Positions 8,308-16,346 of a stretch of 64,000 nt of DNA are shown here, piece after piece (position 1 is the first letter of the stretch; the number at the start of each line of letters is the position of its first letter). The notes under the pieces are model-generated. The model saw only the letters and a list, made by a program, of their open reading frames with translations. It searched no databases and had not been told where the DNA came from. A program made the position numbers and the translations under genes. Where the stretch lies: NCBI RefSeq assembly GCF_014648915.1, contig NZ_BMSA01000019.1, positions 62,001 through 126,000 of the forward strand, given 5' to 3'. The DNA is from Streptomyces phaeofaciens. GTDB lineage: Bacteria > Actinomycetota > Actinomycetes > Streptomycetales > Streptomycetaceae.

Positions 8308-8877
8308 ATGGCGACCACTCGTTCCCTCTCCTCCGCTCCCCTCGCCCCCGTCTCCCCGGCCGCTCCCGCCCGGCACCGGCTGCGCGCCGTCGACCGGGAC
8401 GAGGTGATCGACGTCACGGACTTCCTGCCGCCGGGCGCCACCTGGCTGCCCGCACCGCAGGACACCCTGCCCACGCTGCCGGGCCGGCCGCCGATGATCG
8501 GCTACCTGGTGCTCGTCCCGGCCGACCAGCAGCCGCCGTTCCTGCCGGTGGCGGTCCCGGACCGGCCCGCTCCGGACGCGGCCGACCCGCTGGTGCGGAT
8601 CGACCCCGTGCAGCGCACCGCCGCCGTGGACGGCCGCGAACTCGACCTCACCTACCTGGAGTTCGAGCTGCTCGCCCATCTGGTGACCCACCCGAACCGG
8701 GTGCACACCCGCGACCAGCTCGTGACCACCGTGTGGGGCTACGGCCATGTCGGCGACGGCCGCACGGTCGACGTCCACATCGCCCGGCTGCGCCGCAAGC
8801 TGGGCACGGACCACCGCCGGACGATCCAGACGGTGCGCCGGGTCGGCTACAAGTACACCCCGCCGACCGGCCGCTGA
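8308..8877 (+). CDS. OmpR-type winged-helix transcriptional regulator without receiver domain
   Basis: The 189-residue product has an Ala/Pro-rich N-terminal half with no phosphoacceptor domain. Its C-terminal half (about 93-185) is a clear Trans_reg_C winged helix: LDLTYLEFELLAHLVTHP, the loop HTRDQLVTTVWGYG, the recognition helix RTVDVHIARLRRKLG and the wing TVRRVGYKY. It should bind DNA but is not an ordinary response regulator. I see no adjacent kinase dedicated to it. A weak GAAAGAG lies 10 bases before ATG 8308. Its targets are unknown. The preceding 40-residue ORF could be its leader. Confidence 0.85.
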   Translation: MATTRSLSSAPLAPVSPAAPARHRLRAVDRDEVIDVTDFLPPGATWLPAPQDTLPTLPGRPPMIGYLVLVPADQQPPFLPVAVPDRPAPDAADPLVRIDPVQRTAAVDGRELDLTYLEFELLAHLVTHPNRVHTRDQLVTTVWGYGHVGDGRTVDVHIARLRRKLGTDHRRTIQTVRRVGYKYTPPTGR

Positions 8878-8943
8878 ACCCCTGTCTCTGCCCTGAGCAG
8901 AGCACGGCTGCGCCGCACGCCCGGTCCGGGCAGACTCACCTCC

Positions 8944-9963
8944 ATGAGACTTCTGGTGCTGGGTGGTACGGAGTTCGCGGGGCGGGCCGTCGTCGAGGCG
9001 GCCCTCGGGCGGGGCTGGGACGTGACGGTCCTGAACCGGGGACGGCACGCACCCGTCCCCGGAACCCGTTCGCTGACCGGCGACCGCACCGCGCCCGGGG
9101 GCCTCGACGCGCTCGCCGAGGGCGCATGGGACGCGGTCGTCGACACCTGGTCGGCGGCGCCCCGCGCGGTGCAGGAGACGGCACGGCTGCTGCGGGGCCG
9201 GGTCCGCCGGTACGTGTACGTGTCGAGCTGCTCGGTGTACGACTGGGCCCCGCCCGCCGGATACACCGAGGACGCGCCCCTGGTCGAGGGCGCCGAGGCG
9301 GACGCCGGACAGACCGACTACGCCCACGACAAGCGGGGCGGCGAGCTGGCCGTCGTCGAGGCGTTCGGCGCGGAACACTCCCTGCTCGTACGGGCCGGGC
9401 TGATCCTCGGCCCGTACGAGAACGTCGGCCGGCTGCCCTGGTGGCTGACCCGGATCGCCCGCGGCGGCCCGGTCCTCGCCCCCGGCCCGCACGACCTGCC
9501 CCTTCAGTACGTCGACGTCCGCGACCTCGCCGAGTGGACGCTCGGGGCCGTCGAGCAGGAGCTGAGCGGGCCGTACAACCTGATCAGCCCGCAGGGGCAC
9601 ACGACGATGGGCGAGCTGCTGGAGGCCTGCGCGCGGGCCACGGGCTCGGACGCCGAACTGCGGTGGACCGAACCCGAGATCATCCTCGACGCGGGCATCG
9701 AGCCGTGGACCCAGCTGCCGGTGTGGGTGCCGCCGGGCACCGACCTGCACGACGCCCTGCACGCGGCCGACGTCTCGCGGGCGGTCGCGACGGGCCTGTC
9801 CTGCCGCCCGGCCGAGGAGACCGTGGCCGACACCTGGAGCTGGCTGACGTCGATCGGCGGCACGGCGCCCCAGCGCCCGGACCGCACCCGCAAGGGCCTG
9901 GACCCGGAGGTCGAGGCGAAGGTGCTGGCCGGGTCGGGGGGTGTACCTGGCACCACCTCCTGA
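8944..9963 (+). CDS. NAD-dependent epimerase/dehydratase family protein
   Basis: The 339-residue product is an extended short-chain dehydrogenase. It has the N-terminal nucleotide site LVLGGTEFAGRAVVEAAL, a central Ser block (YVSSCSVYDWAPP) and the catalytic-type Tyr-x3-Lys in DYAHDKRGGE (about residue 122). RAGLILGPYENVGRLPWW and QYVDVRDLAEW follow. The substrate is unknown; related Streptomyces proteins are called reductases or epimerases without biochemistry. CAGACT (8931-8936) lies seven bases before the ATG with no clear ribosome binding site, so a leaderless start is possible. It stands alone, before a two-component pair that has its own promoter-like sequence. Confidence 0.85.
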   Translation: MRLLVLGGTEFAGRAVVEAALGRGWDVTVLNRGRHAPVPGTRSLTGDRTAPGGLDALAEGAWDAVVDTWSAAPRAVQETARLLRGRVRRYVYVSSCSVYDWAPPAGYTEDAPLVEGAEADAGQTDYAHDKRGGELAVVEAFGAEHSLLVRAGLILGPYENVGRLPWWLTRIARGGPVLAPGPHDLPLQYVDVRDLAEWTLGAVEQELSGPYNLISPQGHTTMGELLEACARATGSDAELRWTEPEIILDAGIEPWTQLPVWVPPGTDLHDALHAADVSRAVATGLSCRPAEETVADTWSWLTSIGGTAPQRPDRTRKGLDPEVEAKVLAGSGGVPGTTS

Positions 9964-9981
9964 CCGGGGGCTTCGGGCCAG

Positions 9982-10016
9982 TGACCGGCGGTCCGCGGCT
10001 CGGCCAGACTGACGGC
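9982..10016 (+). promoter_or_regulatory. leaderless promoter of the sensor kinase gene
   Basis: TGACCG (9982-9987), 17 bases, CAGACT (10005-10010), six bases, then ATG 10017. The spacing places transcription start at or beside the start codon. Confidence 0.55.
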
Positions 10017-11285
10017 ATGAACACCGACACGAAGGACGGCGGCGGCTCACGGACGAGGGCCGTCGTACTCGCCGCCGTACAGGGGCTGGTGCTGGCCCTG
10101 GCGGTCCTGCCCTCGACCGTGCTGTGCCTCGTCCTGACCCTCGTCTCCCTGGCGCTGATCCCCCTCGGTGTCGGCCTCGTCACGACTCCGTGGGCCCTGG
10201 CCGTGGTGCGGACCCTGGCGGGCACCCGCCGCAGGCTGGCGCAGGAGTGGTGCGGGGTGCGGATACCGGTGGTGTACCGGCCGGTTCCGGCGGACGCCCG
10301 CCCGTGGACCCGCACCGCCGGGCTGCTCCGTGACCCGCAGACCTGGCGGGACCTGCGGTGGCTGCCGGTGGACATGACGGCGGGCTTCGTGACCGCGCTG
10401 CTGCCCGCCGTGCTGCTGCTCTACCCGCTCGAGGGGTTCGCCGTGGCCGCCGGGTGGTGGCGGGTGCTCGCCGACGGCGGGACCTACTGGTACGGCTTCG
10501 TGCCGGTCACCGACCAGCCGACCGCGCTCGGCGCCGCCGCCACCGCCGCGGTCCTGCTGGTCGCCGCCTACCCGCTCGCCCCGCGGCTGCTGGTCGTCCA
10601 CTTCCGGCTCACCCGGGCCCTGCTGGCCTCGCCGCAGGAGGAACTGGCGGCCCGCGTCAGGGTGCTGACCGAGACCCGGCGCGACGCGGTGGACACCTCC
10701 GCCGCCGAACTGCGCCGCATCGAACGGGATCTGCACGACGGGGCGCAGGCCCGGCTGGTGGCGATGGGCATGGACCTCGGCACGGTCGAGATGCTCGTCG
10801 ACAAGGACCCGGAGCAGGCCAAGCGGCTTCTCGCGCAGACCCGCCGGTCCTCCGCCGAGGCGCTCGCCGAACTGCGCGACCTGGTGCGCGGCATCCACCC
10901 GCCGGTGCTGGCCGAACGCGGACTGGGCGACGCCGTACGGGCGCTGGCGCTCAGGCTGCCGGTGGCGACCGAGGTCGAGGTGGACCTCCCGGGCCGGGCG
11001 GACGCGCCGGTGGAGTCGGCCGCGTACTTCGCGGTGAGCGAGATCCTCACCAACGCGGTCAAGCATTCCGGCGCCGACCGGATCTGGGTCGACCTGCACC
11101 ACGGGGAAGGGCGGCTGCGGATCTCCGTCACCGACAACGGCCGGGGCGGCGCGGCGCCCGGGGCCGGTTCGGGGCTCGCCGGGGTCGAACGCCGGCTGGG
11201 TACATTCGACGGTGTCCTGGCCGTCAGCTCCCCGGCGGGCGGCCCCACCATGGCGACCATGGAGATCCCTTGCGCGTTGTCCTAG
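10017..11285 (+). CDS. NarL-type two-component sensor histidine kinase
   Basis: The 422-residue product has four or so membrane helices in the first 200 residues (about 14-60, 120-140, 165-190). A HisKA_3 dimerisation domain follows, with the phosphoacceptor in ERDLHDGAQARLVAMGMDLG near residue 240. The HATPase domain has an N-box EILTNAVKHS, ITDNGRGG-type G1 and GSGLAGVERRL G2. The sensed signal is unknown; the extracellular loops are small, so it may sense the membrane. Its last 16 bases overlap the response regulator gene, so the two are translationally coupled partners. Confidence 0.92.
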   Translation: MNTDTKDGGGSRTRAVVLAAVQGLVLALAVLPSTVLCLVLTLVSLALIPLGVGLVTTPWALAVVRTLAGTRRRLAQEWCGVRIPVVYRPVPADARPWTRTAGLLRDPQTWRDLRWLPVDMTAGFVTALLPAVLLLYPLEGFAVAAGWWRVLADGGTYWYGFVPVTDQPTALGAAATAAVLLVAAYPLAPRLLVVHFRLTRALLASPQEELAARVRVLTETRRDAVDTSAAELRRIERDLHDGAQARLVAMGMDLGTVEMLVDKDPEQAKRLLAQTRRSSAEALAELRDLVRGIHPPVLAERGLGDAVRALALRLPVATEVEVDLPGRADAPVESAAYFAVSEILTNAVKHSGADRIWVDLHHGEGRLRISVTDNGRGGAAPGAGSGLAGVERRLGTFDGVLAVSSPAGGPTMATMEIPCALS

Positions 11286-11926
11286 CCGAAGACCTGTTCC
11301 TGCTGCGGGACGGGCTGGTGCGGCTGCTGGAGGCGTACGACTTCGAGATCGCCGCCGCCGTGGAGAGCGGGCCGGAGCTGGAGCGGGCCCTGGCCGAACT
11401 GGAGCCGGACGTCGCCGTGGTCGACGTCCGGCTCCCGCCCACGCACACCGACGAGGGTCTCCAGTGCGCGCTGACGGCCCGCCGCGCCAGGCCGGGCCTG
11501 CCGGTGCTGGTCCTCTCGCAGCACGTCGAGCAGCTGTACGCGCGCGAGCTGCTCGCGGACGGCAGCGGCGGGGTCGGCTATCTGCTGAAGGACCGGGTGT
11601 TCGACGCCGAGCAGTTCGTGGACGCCGTGCGGCGGGTCGCGGCGGGGGGTACGGCGATGGACCCCCAGGTGATCCAGCAGCTGCTGGCCCGGCGCAGCGG
11701 CGACCGACAGAGCCCTGTGACTCGCCTCACACCTCGCGAGCGGGAGGTGCTCGAACTGATGGCGCAAGGCCGGTCGAACACCGCGATCGCCGGCAAACTG
11801 GTCGTCACCGAGCGGGCCGTCGCCAAGCACACCGCGAACATCTTCGTGAAGCTCGGTTTGGAGATCTCGGACGACGACAACCGCAGGGTACTGGCGGTGC
11901 TGGCCTATCTGGACCGGGACCGGTGA
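11270..11926 (+). CDS. LuxR/NarL-family response regulator
   Basis: The 218-residue product begins LRVVLAEDLFLLRDGLVRLLE. The receiver has the acidic pair near residue 7-8, the phosphoacceptor in VAVVDVRLPPTHTDEG (about 54) and the Lys in YLLKDRVF. The C-terminal LuxR helix-turn-helix (about 152-210) reads LTPREREVLELMAQGRSNTAIAGKL. No ATG or GTG fits the family's N-terminus. TTG at 11270 does, five bases after GGAG (11261-11264), giving an unusual start that overlaps the kinase gene by 16 bases. It is cognate to the kinase at 10017; its targets are unknown. Confidence 0.9.
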   Translation: MRVVLAEDLFLLRDGLVRLLEAYDFEIAAAVESGPELERALAELEPDVAVVDVRLPPTHTDEGLQCALTARRARPGLPVLVLSQHVEQLYARELLADGSGGVGYLLKDRVFDAEQFVDAVRRVAAGGTAMDPQVIQQLLARRSGDRQSPVTRLTPREREVLELMAQGRSNTAIAGKLVVTERAVAKHTANIFVKLGLEISDDDNRRVLAVLAYLDRDR

Positions 11927-12096
11927 TCGCTCAACTCGCGTGAAGTGTGCGGTTGTTGGGGTCGTTTTGTCGTACGGGTCTCTCATCAATTTCTGAGTCC
12001 GCTGAACACCTCTGCGACGACATGCGTAAGGGAGGGGGCAGCTTCACTCCTGTCGGGCGCCTCGATGCTGCCCCGCAAGGAAGTCAGAGGAGTTCC

Positions 12097-13662
12097 ATGG
12101 GACGCAACACACGTAAACGCCGTTCGTCGATGGCCACGAAGGCCGTGGCAGCATCGGCGGCCCTAGCGCTCGGCGGGGGCGGGCTGATCTGGGCGAACTT
12201 CTACGCTTCGGCACACGAGTCGAAGTCCGGCCAGAACTCGACCAAGGCCGCCACCGCGGCCGCTCAGGTCGCCACCATCTCCTGCCCGGACGTGGGGCAG
12301 AAGCTGACGAACGTTCCCAGGGGGGCGCGTCAGGGCGTGGCAACCGAACTGGCGAACCTCGACAAGCAGATCACCGAGGCCTACACCCGGCTCGCCTCCA
12401 CGCGTCAGGCGCAGTCGAAGGACTCCGGTTTCGTCCAGAACGCGATCGTCGGCCCCCTGAAGGAGAAGCGGGCTGCCACGATCGACCGGATCCGGATCAA
12501 CATCCAGCGCGCCGGCGGCCAGTTCAACAGCCAGCTCAGCCAGCTCGCCGCCTGCACCACCCAGGGCGCCAACACCAACGCCGGCCAGGCCGGCGGCGGG
12601 CAGAACAACGGCGGCCAGCAGCAGAACGGTGGTCAGCAGCAGAACGGCGGCCAGCAGCAGAACGGCGGCCAGCAGAACGGCGGTCAGCAGAACGGCAACA
12701 ACGGCCAGCAGCAGAACGGCCAGGGCGGCAACGGCCCGGTCGCCGCGGACTTCGTGGACATCACCAAGGTCCAGGGCAACGCGCAGCTGGGCGTCGGCGC
12801 CAACGGTCTCGCGGCCAACGGCAACAGCGGCTCGCGCGGCACGTTCACCACGCGGTGCGGCACCAACGGCAACGACAACCACAACACGGACAACGTGATC
12901 GTCGCCCCCGGTGTCACCAACGGCGCGCACCACCTGCACGACTACGTCGGCAACCAGAACAACGACGCCTTCGCGAGCGACCAGGAGCTGGCCGGCGCGA
13001 GCACCACCTGCCAGAACCAGGGCGACAAGTCCTCGTACTTCTGGCCGGTGCTCCGTCTCCAGAACGGTACGCAGGACTTCGACCAGAACAACGACGGTGG
13101 CGGCAAGGAAGGCAACGTCGGCAAGATCCTCCAGCCGGCGCAGGCCCAGCTGAAGTTCGTCGGCAACAAGAAGGGCAAGGTCGTCGCGATGCCGACGGCC
13201 CTGCGCATCATCACGGGTGACGCGAAGGCCTTCGTCAACGGCAACGCCAACGCCAACGTCAACTGGAGCTGCACCGGCTTCGAGAACAAGGTGCAGCTGA
13301 AGGACAAGTACCCGATCTGCCCGCAGGGCAGCCAGGTGGTGCGGACGACCAACTTCCAGAGCTGCTGGGACGGTCAGAACATCGACAGCGCCAACCACCG
13401 CACGCACGTGTCCTTCGTCCAGGCGGACGGCACCTGCGCCAACGGCTTCAAGGCGATCCCGCAGCTCCAGGTCCGGCTGGTCTACAACGTCCCGGCCCCG
13501 AAGCTCCAGAACGGCACGGTCGTGAACCCCTACGCGGTCGACACGTTCCCGGAGAACCTGCACAAGCCGATCACCGACCACAACGACTTCATCAACTTCT
13601 TCTCCACGAACACGATGAACAAGCTGGTCAACTGCATCAACACCGGCAAGCGCTGCCAGTGA
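12097..13662 (+). CDS. secreted DUF1996 protein with Q/N/G-rich linker
   Basis: The 521-residue product has a signal peptide or anchor (residues about 12-38). A Cys-bounded helical segment follows (ISCPDVG...SQLAAC, about 65-150), then a linker of GGQQQN repeats, then a C-terminal DUF1996 domain (about 215-515). The domain shows [22 protein letters not shown], two Cys pairs and [13 protein letters not shown]1996 is known from actinobacterial and fungal secreted proteins and has no established activity. AGAGGAG precedes ATG 12097. The upstream 170 bases hold only this ribosome binding site that I can identify. The helical module resembles that of the secreted protein at 3637. A strong bidirectional terminator follows. 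Confidence 0.88.
   Translation: MGRNTRKRRSSMATKAVAASAALALGGGGLIWANFYASAHESKSGQNSTKAATAAAQVATISCPDVGQKLTNVPRGARQGVATELANLDKQITEAYTRLASTRQAQSKDSGFVQNAIVGPLKEKRAATIDRIRINIQRAGGQFNSQLSQLAACTTQGANTNAGQAGGGQNNGGQQQNGGQQQNGGQQQNGGQQNGGQQNGNNGQQQNGQGGNGPVAADFVDITKVQGNAQLGVGANGLAANGNSGSRGTFTTRCGTNGNDNHNTDNVIVAPGVTNGAHHLHDYVGNQNNDAFASDQELAGASTTCQNQGDKSSYFWPVLRLQNGTQDFDQNNDGGGKEGNVGKILQPAQAQLKFVGNKKGKVVAMPTALRIITGDAKAFVNGNANANVNWSCTGFENKVQLKDKYPICPQGSQVVRTTNFQSCWDGQNIDSANHRTHVSFVQADGTCANGFKAIPQLQVRLVYNVPAPKLQNGTVVNPYAVDTFPENLHKPITDHNDFINFFSTNTMNKLVNCINTGKRCQ
12610..12722 (+). repeat. in-frame tandem repeats encoding GGQQQN
   Basis: Five to six copies of a 15-18-bp unit (GGCGGCCAGCAGCAGAAC and shortened forms) encode the Gln/Asn/Gly linker of the DUF1996 protein. 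Copies differ at third positions (GGT/GGC), so the array is not freshly expanded. Confidence 0.85.
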
Positions 13663-13679
13663 CGCCCTGATCTGACGCC

Positions 13680-13716
13680 GAAGGCCGGCGGTGAGGACTC
13701 CTCACCGCCGGCCTTC
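13680..13716. terminator. bidirectional terminator, 17-bp perfect stem
   Basis: GAAGGCCGGCGGTGAGG (13680-13696) and CCTCACCGCCGGCCTTC (13700-13716) with a 3-nt loop, between the convergent DUF1996 gene and the lipoprotein gene. Confidence 0.9.
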
Positions 13717-13729
13717 TCGTCGTCCGGGC

Positions 13730-14176
13730 TCAGTGACCGGAGTGCGTGGCGCCCTCGGAAGGGTCGCCCGACACGTGCGCCGAGTGGTCCGTGCCCTCCT
13801 CGATGTCACCGCCGAGGGTCTTGCGCAGCGCCGTCACGGTGCTGGTCTCGCCCACGGCCACCCACTTGCGGCCGACCAGGTAGTGGCCGCCGTAGTCCTT
13901 GGCGCCGTTGATCCACTCGCGCTGGCCGCGGTCGGTGGCGAAGGTCGCCAGGATGAACTTGCCGGCCGCGTTCTTGCAGATGGCCTGGCGGATCTCGTCC
14001 GCGTCGGTCTGCATGTTCGGTTCGCACTTCACCTCGGCGGCCAGGTGCTCCAGGCTGCCGGTCGCCGTCGTCGGCACGGACGCCTCCTTCGAGCCCCCGT
14101 CGGAGCCGCCGCAACCGGTCAGCACCAGCGCCGCCACAGCGGCGGCCGCCGCGAGCATCGGTCGGGTCACGTTCAT
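13730..14176 (-). CDS. small secreted lipoprotein
   Basis: The 148-residue product has a signal peptide with a lipobox (ALVLTGC, Cys about residue 22) and a Gly/Ser/Lys tether. A small globular domain with two further cysteines follows (VKCEPN, AICKNAAGKF), including WINGAKDYGGHYLVGRKWV. The C-terminus is His/Glu-rich (DHSAHV, THSGH) and could bind metal. I do not recognise the domain. GGGAGGA lies just upstream of ATG 14176. It converges on the DUF1996 gene; any partnership with that protein is speculation. Confidence 0.8.
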   Translation of the reverse strand: MNVTRPMLAAAAAVAALVLTGCGGSDGGSKEASVPTTATGSLEHLAAEVKCEPNMQTDADEIRQAICKNAAGKFILATFATDRGQREWINGAKDYGGHYLVGRKWVAVGETSTVTALRKTLGGDIEEGTDHSAHVSGDPSEGATHSGH

Positions 14177-14374
14177 CTGTCCTCCCTGGAGAGCCTCGTC
14201 CTGGATACGGCTCCCGAGCGCGGTCCGCTCAACCTACCGGTGTCACCGCCCGGCGCACCGGGCGAGCGCCCCGCCCGGTGCGCGCCACGGGCGGCCGCCG
14301 CGCACACCGCTCCCGCGGGGGTGACCCACCCGGACGGCCGGTGACCATCCACCGGCACGCTCGTTCTGCTGGAC

Positions 14375-16297
14375 GTGCAGTCACAGGATGTCGCCCCGCG
14401 CCACGCCGCCGGTCCCGCCGGCCGGACCGTCGACGTCGAGCAGGCCGAGGCCGCGCTCGTCGAGCACTACCCGCGCCTCGTCCGGCTCGCCTACCTGGTG
14501 CTGCCGCCGGGCCGCGGCCGGGGCCGCCGCGTCCTGACCGCCCACGCCCTCGCCCAGCGCGCCCTGCCCCGCGGCCGCTCCGCCGCCCCGGTCATCCCGG
14601 CCCAGTCCACCGGCCACGCCGGGGACCCCGGATACGCCTACGTCCGCCTCCAGGTCGTCCGTACGGCGCTGGAGGCCGGTCTGCCGCTGCGGCGCGGGGC
14701 GTGGCCCAAGCGTGCGCAGCTGCCGCCGCTGTTCCCCCAGGTGTGGGGCCTGCGGCTGTTCCCGCGCTCGGGCGGCGCCGACGAACTCGCCCTGGACCAG
14801 CGCCTGGCCGGCCTCCCGGGCCCGGCCCGCGCCGCCTACGTCCTGCGCGGCCTGGAGAAGCTGCCCGACGGCGATGTGCGCAAGGTCCTCACCGAGGCGG
14901 GCGTCGAGGACGTCGACGCCGCGCTGAGCGAGGCCGACACGGTCCCGGCGGCCCGGTACGCGCTGCTCGACTCCCCCGAGTTCGACGCCTGCTCGCTCCA
15001 GGCCCGGCCCACCGATCTGATGCGCCGCCGCCGGCACACCCGGGCCGCGCTCGCGGCCGCGGCGGCGCTCGCCGTGTGCGGCGCCCTGGTCGCGCTGCCC
15101 GGCGACGGCTGGGGGCCCGACGGCGCGGCGGCCCCGTCGTACGCGCGCAACCCGGCCGCCGAGGCCGCGCTGGACCCCGGCCGGCTGATCAAGGTCTCCC
15201 CGGTCGCCTGGAAGACCTCCGCCCGCCTGGACTTCTCCGTCTGGCCCGCCCGCGGCGGCCTCGCCGGCGACACCGCGCTGCTGCGCCGCGCCCTCGCCGT
15301 CTGGGCCCGCCCCGGTGAGACGGTACGGGTCTCCGCGACCCCGGAGACCCCGTTCGGCGGCCCCGCGGGACCGCCTCAGCTGCTGTACGCGGGCGAGGTC
15401 GACGGCGCGCGCGTGGTGATCCTGCACGACGGTCTGCGCATCGCCCGGTACGCCGAGCCGAAGGAGGGCACGACCGGGGCGGCGCTGGACTTCGCACGGG
15501 TCGACGGCGCGACGCGCGCCGAGTCGGGCGCGCTGGTCCTCGGCCGGGCCGACGGCAACGTCCGCTATCTCACGGCTCCCTGGATCACCGGGGCAGGCGA
15601 GCGGGACCTGTCCAAGCCGGGCGCCGGGGTGATGGACCTGGCGCTGACCGACGGCATCACCGCGCCGCTGGCCAGCCCCGCCACCCGGACCGGCACCTGC
15701 ACGACCTGGAACGTCCTCCAGCTCACCGACGCCACCGGCGGCCAGCTCCTGACCGACCTGGGCGAACTCGTCCCCGCCCGGCTCACCACGGGCAAGCCGT
15801 CCTCGGTCGGGCGCGCGACGGGCGCCGAGGCGCTCAGCACCTGGGCGCCGTTCGCCTGTTCGCTGGCCGATGTGCGCGGACAGGGGGTGCGGACGGTCAA
15901 CGCCTGGCCGTACGCGCGGCAGTCGCTGCCCGACGGCAGCGGTTCGGCGTCCTGGGCGTGCACGCGCGCGGAGACCTGGCGGGGGGACGGCAGCCGGGTG
16001 CTGGCCCAGTTCCGTACGCCGGGCGGGCTGTTCGGGGCGGCCGTGGCGAAGGCCGGGGACGTGCCGGCCTGCGGTCCGCGCGATCCGCATGTGCTCGCCG
16101 GGGTGCTGTGGAAGTCGGAGGGCGGCACCTGGTACCTGCTGGCCGCCGGTGACCGCAGGACGGTGTCGGTGCGGGCGAGCGGCGGGGTGAGCGGGTCCGC
16201 GCAGGGGAATCTGCTGGCAGTCCGGACCGAGCGGGGCGCGAAGGCGAGCCTGAAGGGCACCCTGGCGGACGGGCGCTCGGTCGACGGCCTCGGCTGA
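14375..16297 (+). CDS. degenerate ECF-sigma-like domain fused to a membrane anchor and extracytoplasmic domain
   Basis: This 640-residue protein begins like an ECF sigma factor: LVEHYPRLVRLAYLVLP (about 28-45, region 2-like), DPGYAYVRLQVVRTALEAG (about 88, matching the end of sigma-2) and LAGLPGPARAAYVLRGLEKL (about 148, the helix that opens sigma-4). The -10 recognition and sigma-4 helix-turn-helix residues look eroded. MRRRRHTRAAL then leads into one transmembrane helix (about 223-245). A 390-residue outer domain follows, with three CxxW/Cys-containing blocks (GTCTTWNVL, FACSLAD, SWACTRA). GTG 14375 is the only start before the sigma-like block. I infer a membrane signalling relic rather than an active sigma factor. 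The neighbours give no clue. Confidence 0.65.
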   Translation: MQSQDVAPRHAAGPAGRTVDVEQAEAALVEHYPRLVRLAYLVLPPGRGRGRRVLTAHALAQRALPRGRSAAPVIPAQSTGHAGDPGYAYVRLQVVRTALEAGLPLRRGAWPKRAQLPPLFPQVWGLRLFPRSGGADELALDQRLAGLPGPARAAYVLRGLEKLPDGDVRKVLTEAGVEDVDAALSEADTVPAARYALLDSPEFDACSLQARPTDLMRRRRHTRAALAAAAALAVCGALVALPGDGWGPDGAAAPSYARNPAAEAALDPGRLIKVSPVAWKTSARLDFSVWPARGGLAGDTALLRRALAVWARPGETVRVSATPETPFGGPAGPPQLLYAGEVDGARVVILHDGLRIARYAEPKEGTTGAALDFARVDGATRAESGALVLGRADGNVRYLTAPWITGAGERDLSKPGAGVMDLALTDGITAPLASPATRTGTCTTWNVLQLTDATGGQLLTDLGELVPARLTTGKPSSVGRATGAEALSTWAPFACSLADVRGQGVRTVNAWPYARQSLPDGSGSASWACTRAETWRGDGSRVLAQFRTPGGLFGAAVAKAGDVPACGPRDPHVLAGVLWKSEGGTWYLLAAGDRRTVSVRASGGVSGSAQGNLLAVRTERGAKASLKGTLADGRSVDGLG

Positions 16298-16311
16298 TCC
16301 GCGCACGGGGG

Positions 16312-16346
16312 TTCACCTCCGGCCTACCCGTCAGTACATTGACGTC
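16312..16346 (+). promoter_or_regulatory. leaderless promoter of the ferritin-like gene
   Basis: TTCACC (16312-16317), 17 bases, TACATT (16335-16340), six bases, ATG 16347. No ribosome binding site is present, so transcription should start at the A of the ATG. Confidence 0.7.

Noticed and set aside
8019-11285. One very long plus-strand frame joining the region upstream of the OmpR-type gene to the sensor kinase
   Set aside because: Its first two thirds are out-of-frame translation across the OmpR-type and epimerase genes; only the part from ATG 10017 is a real kinase.
12610-12722. CRISPR-like regular repeats
   Set aside because: They are contiguous, in-frame codons for a Gln/Asn/Gly linker with no spacers.
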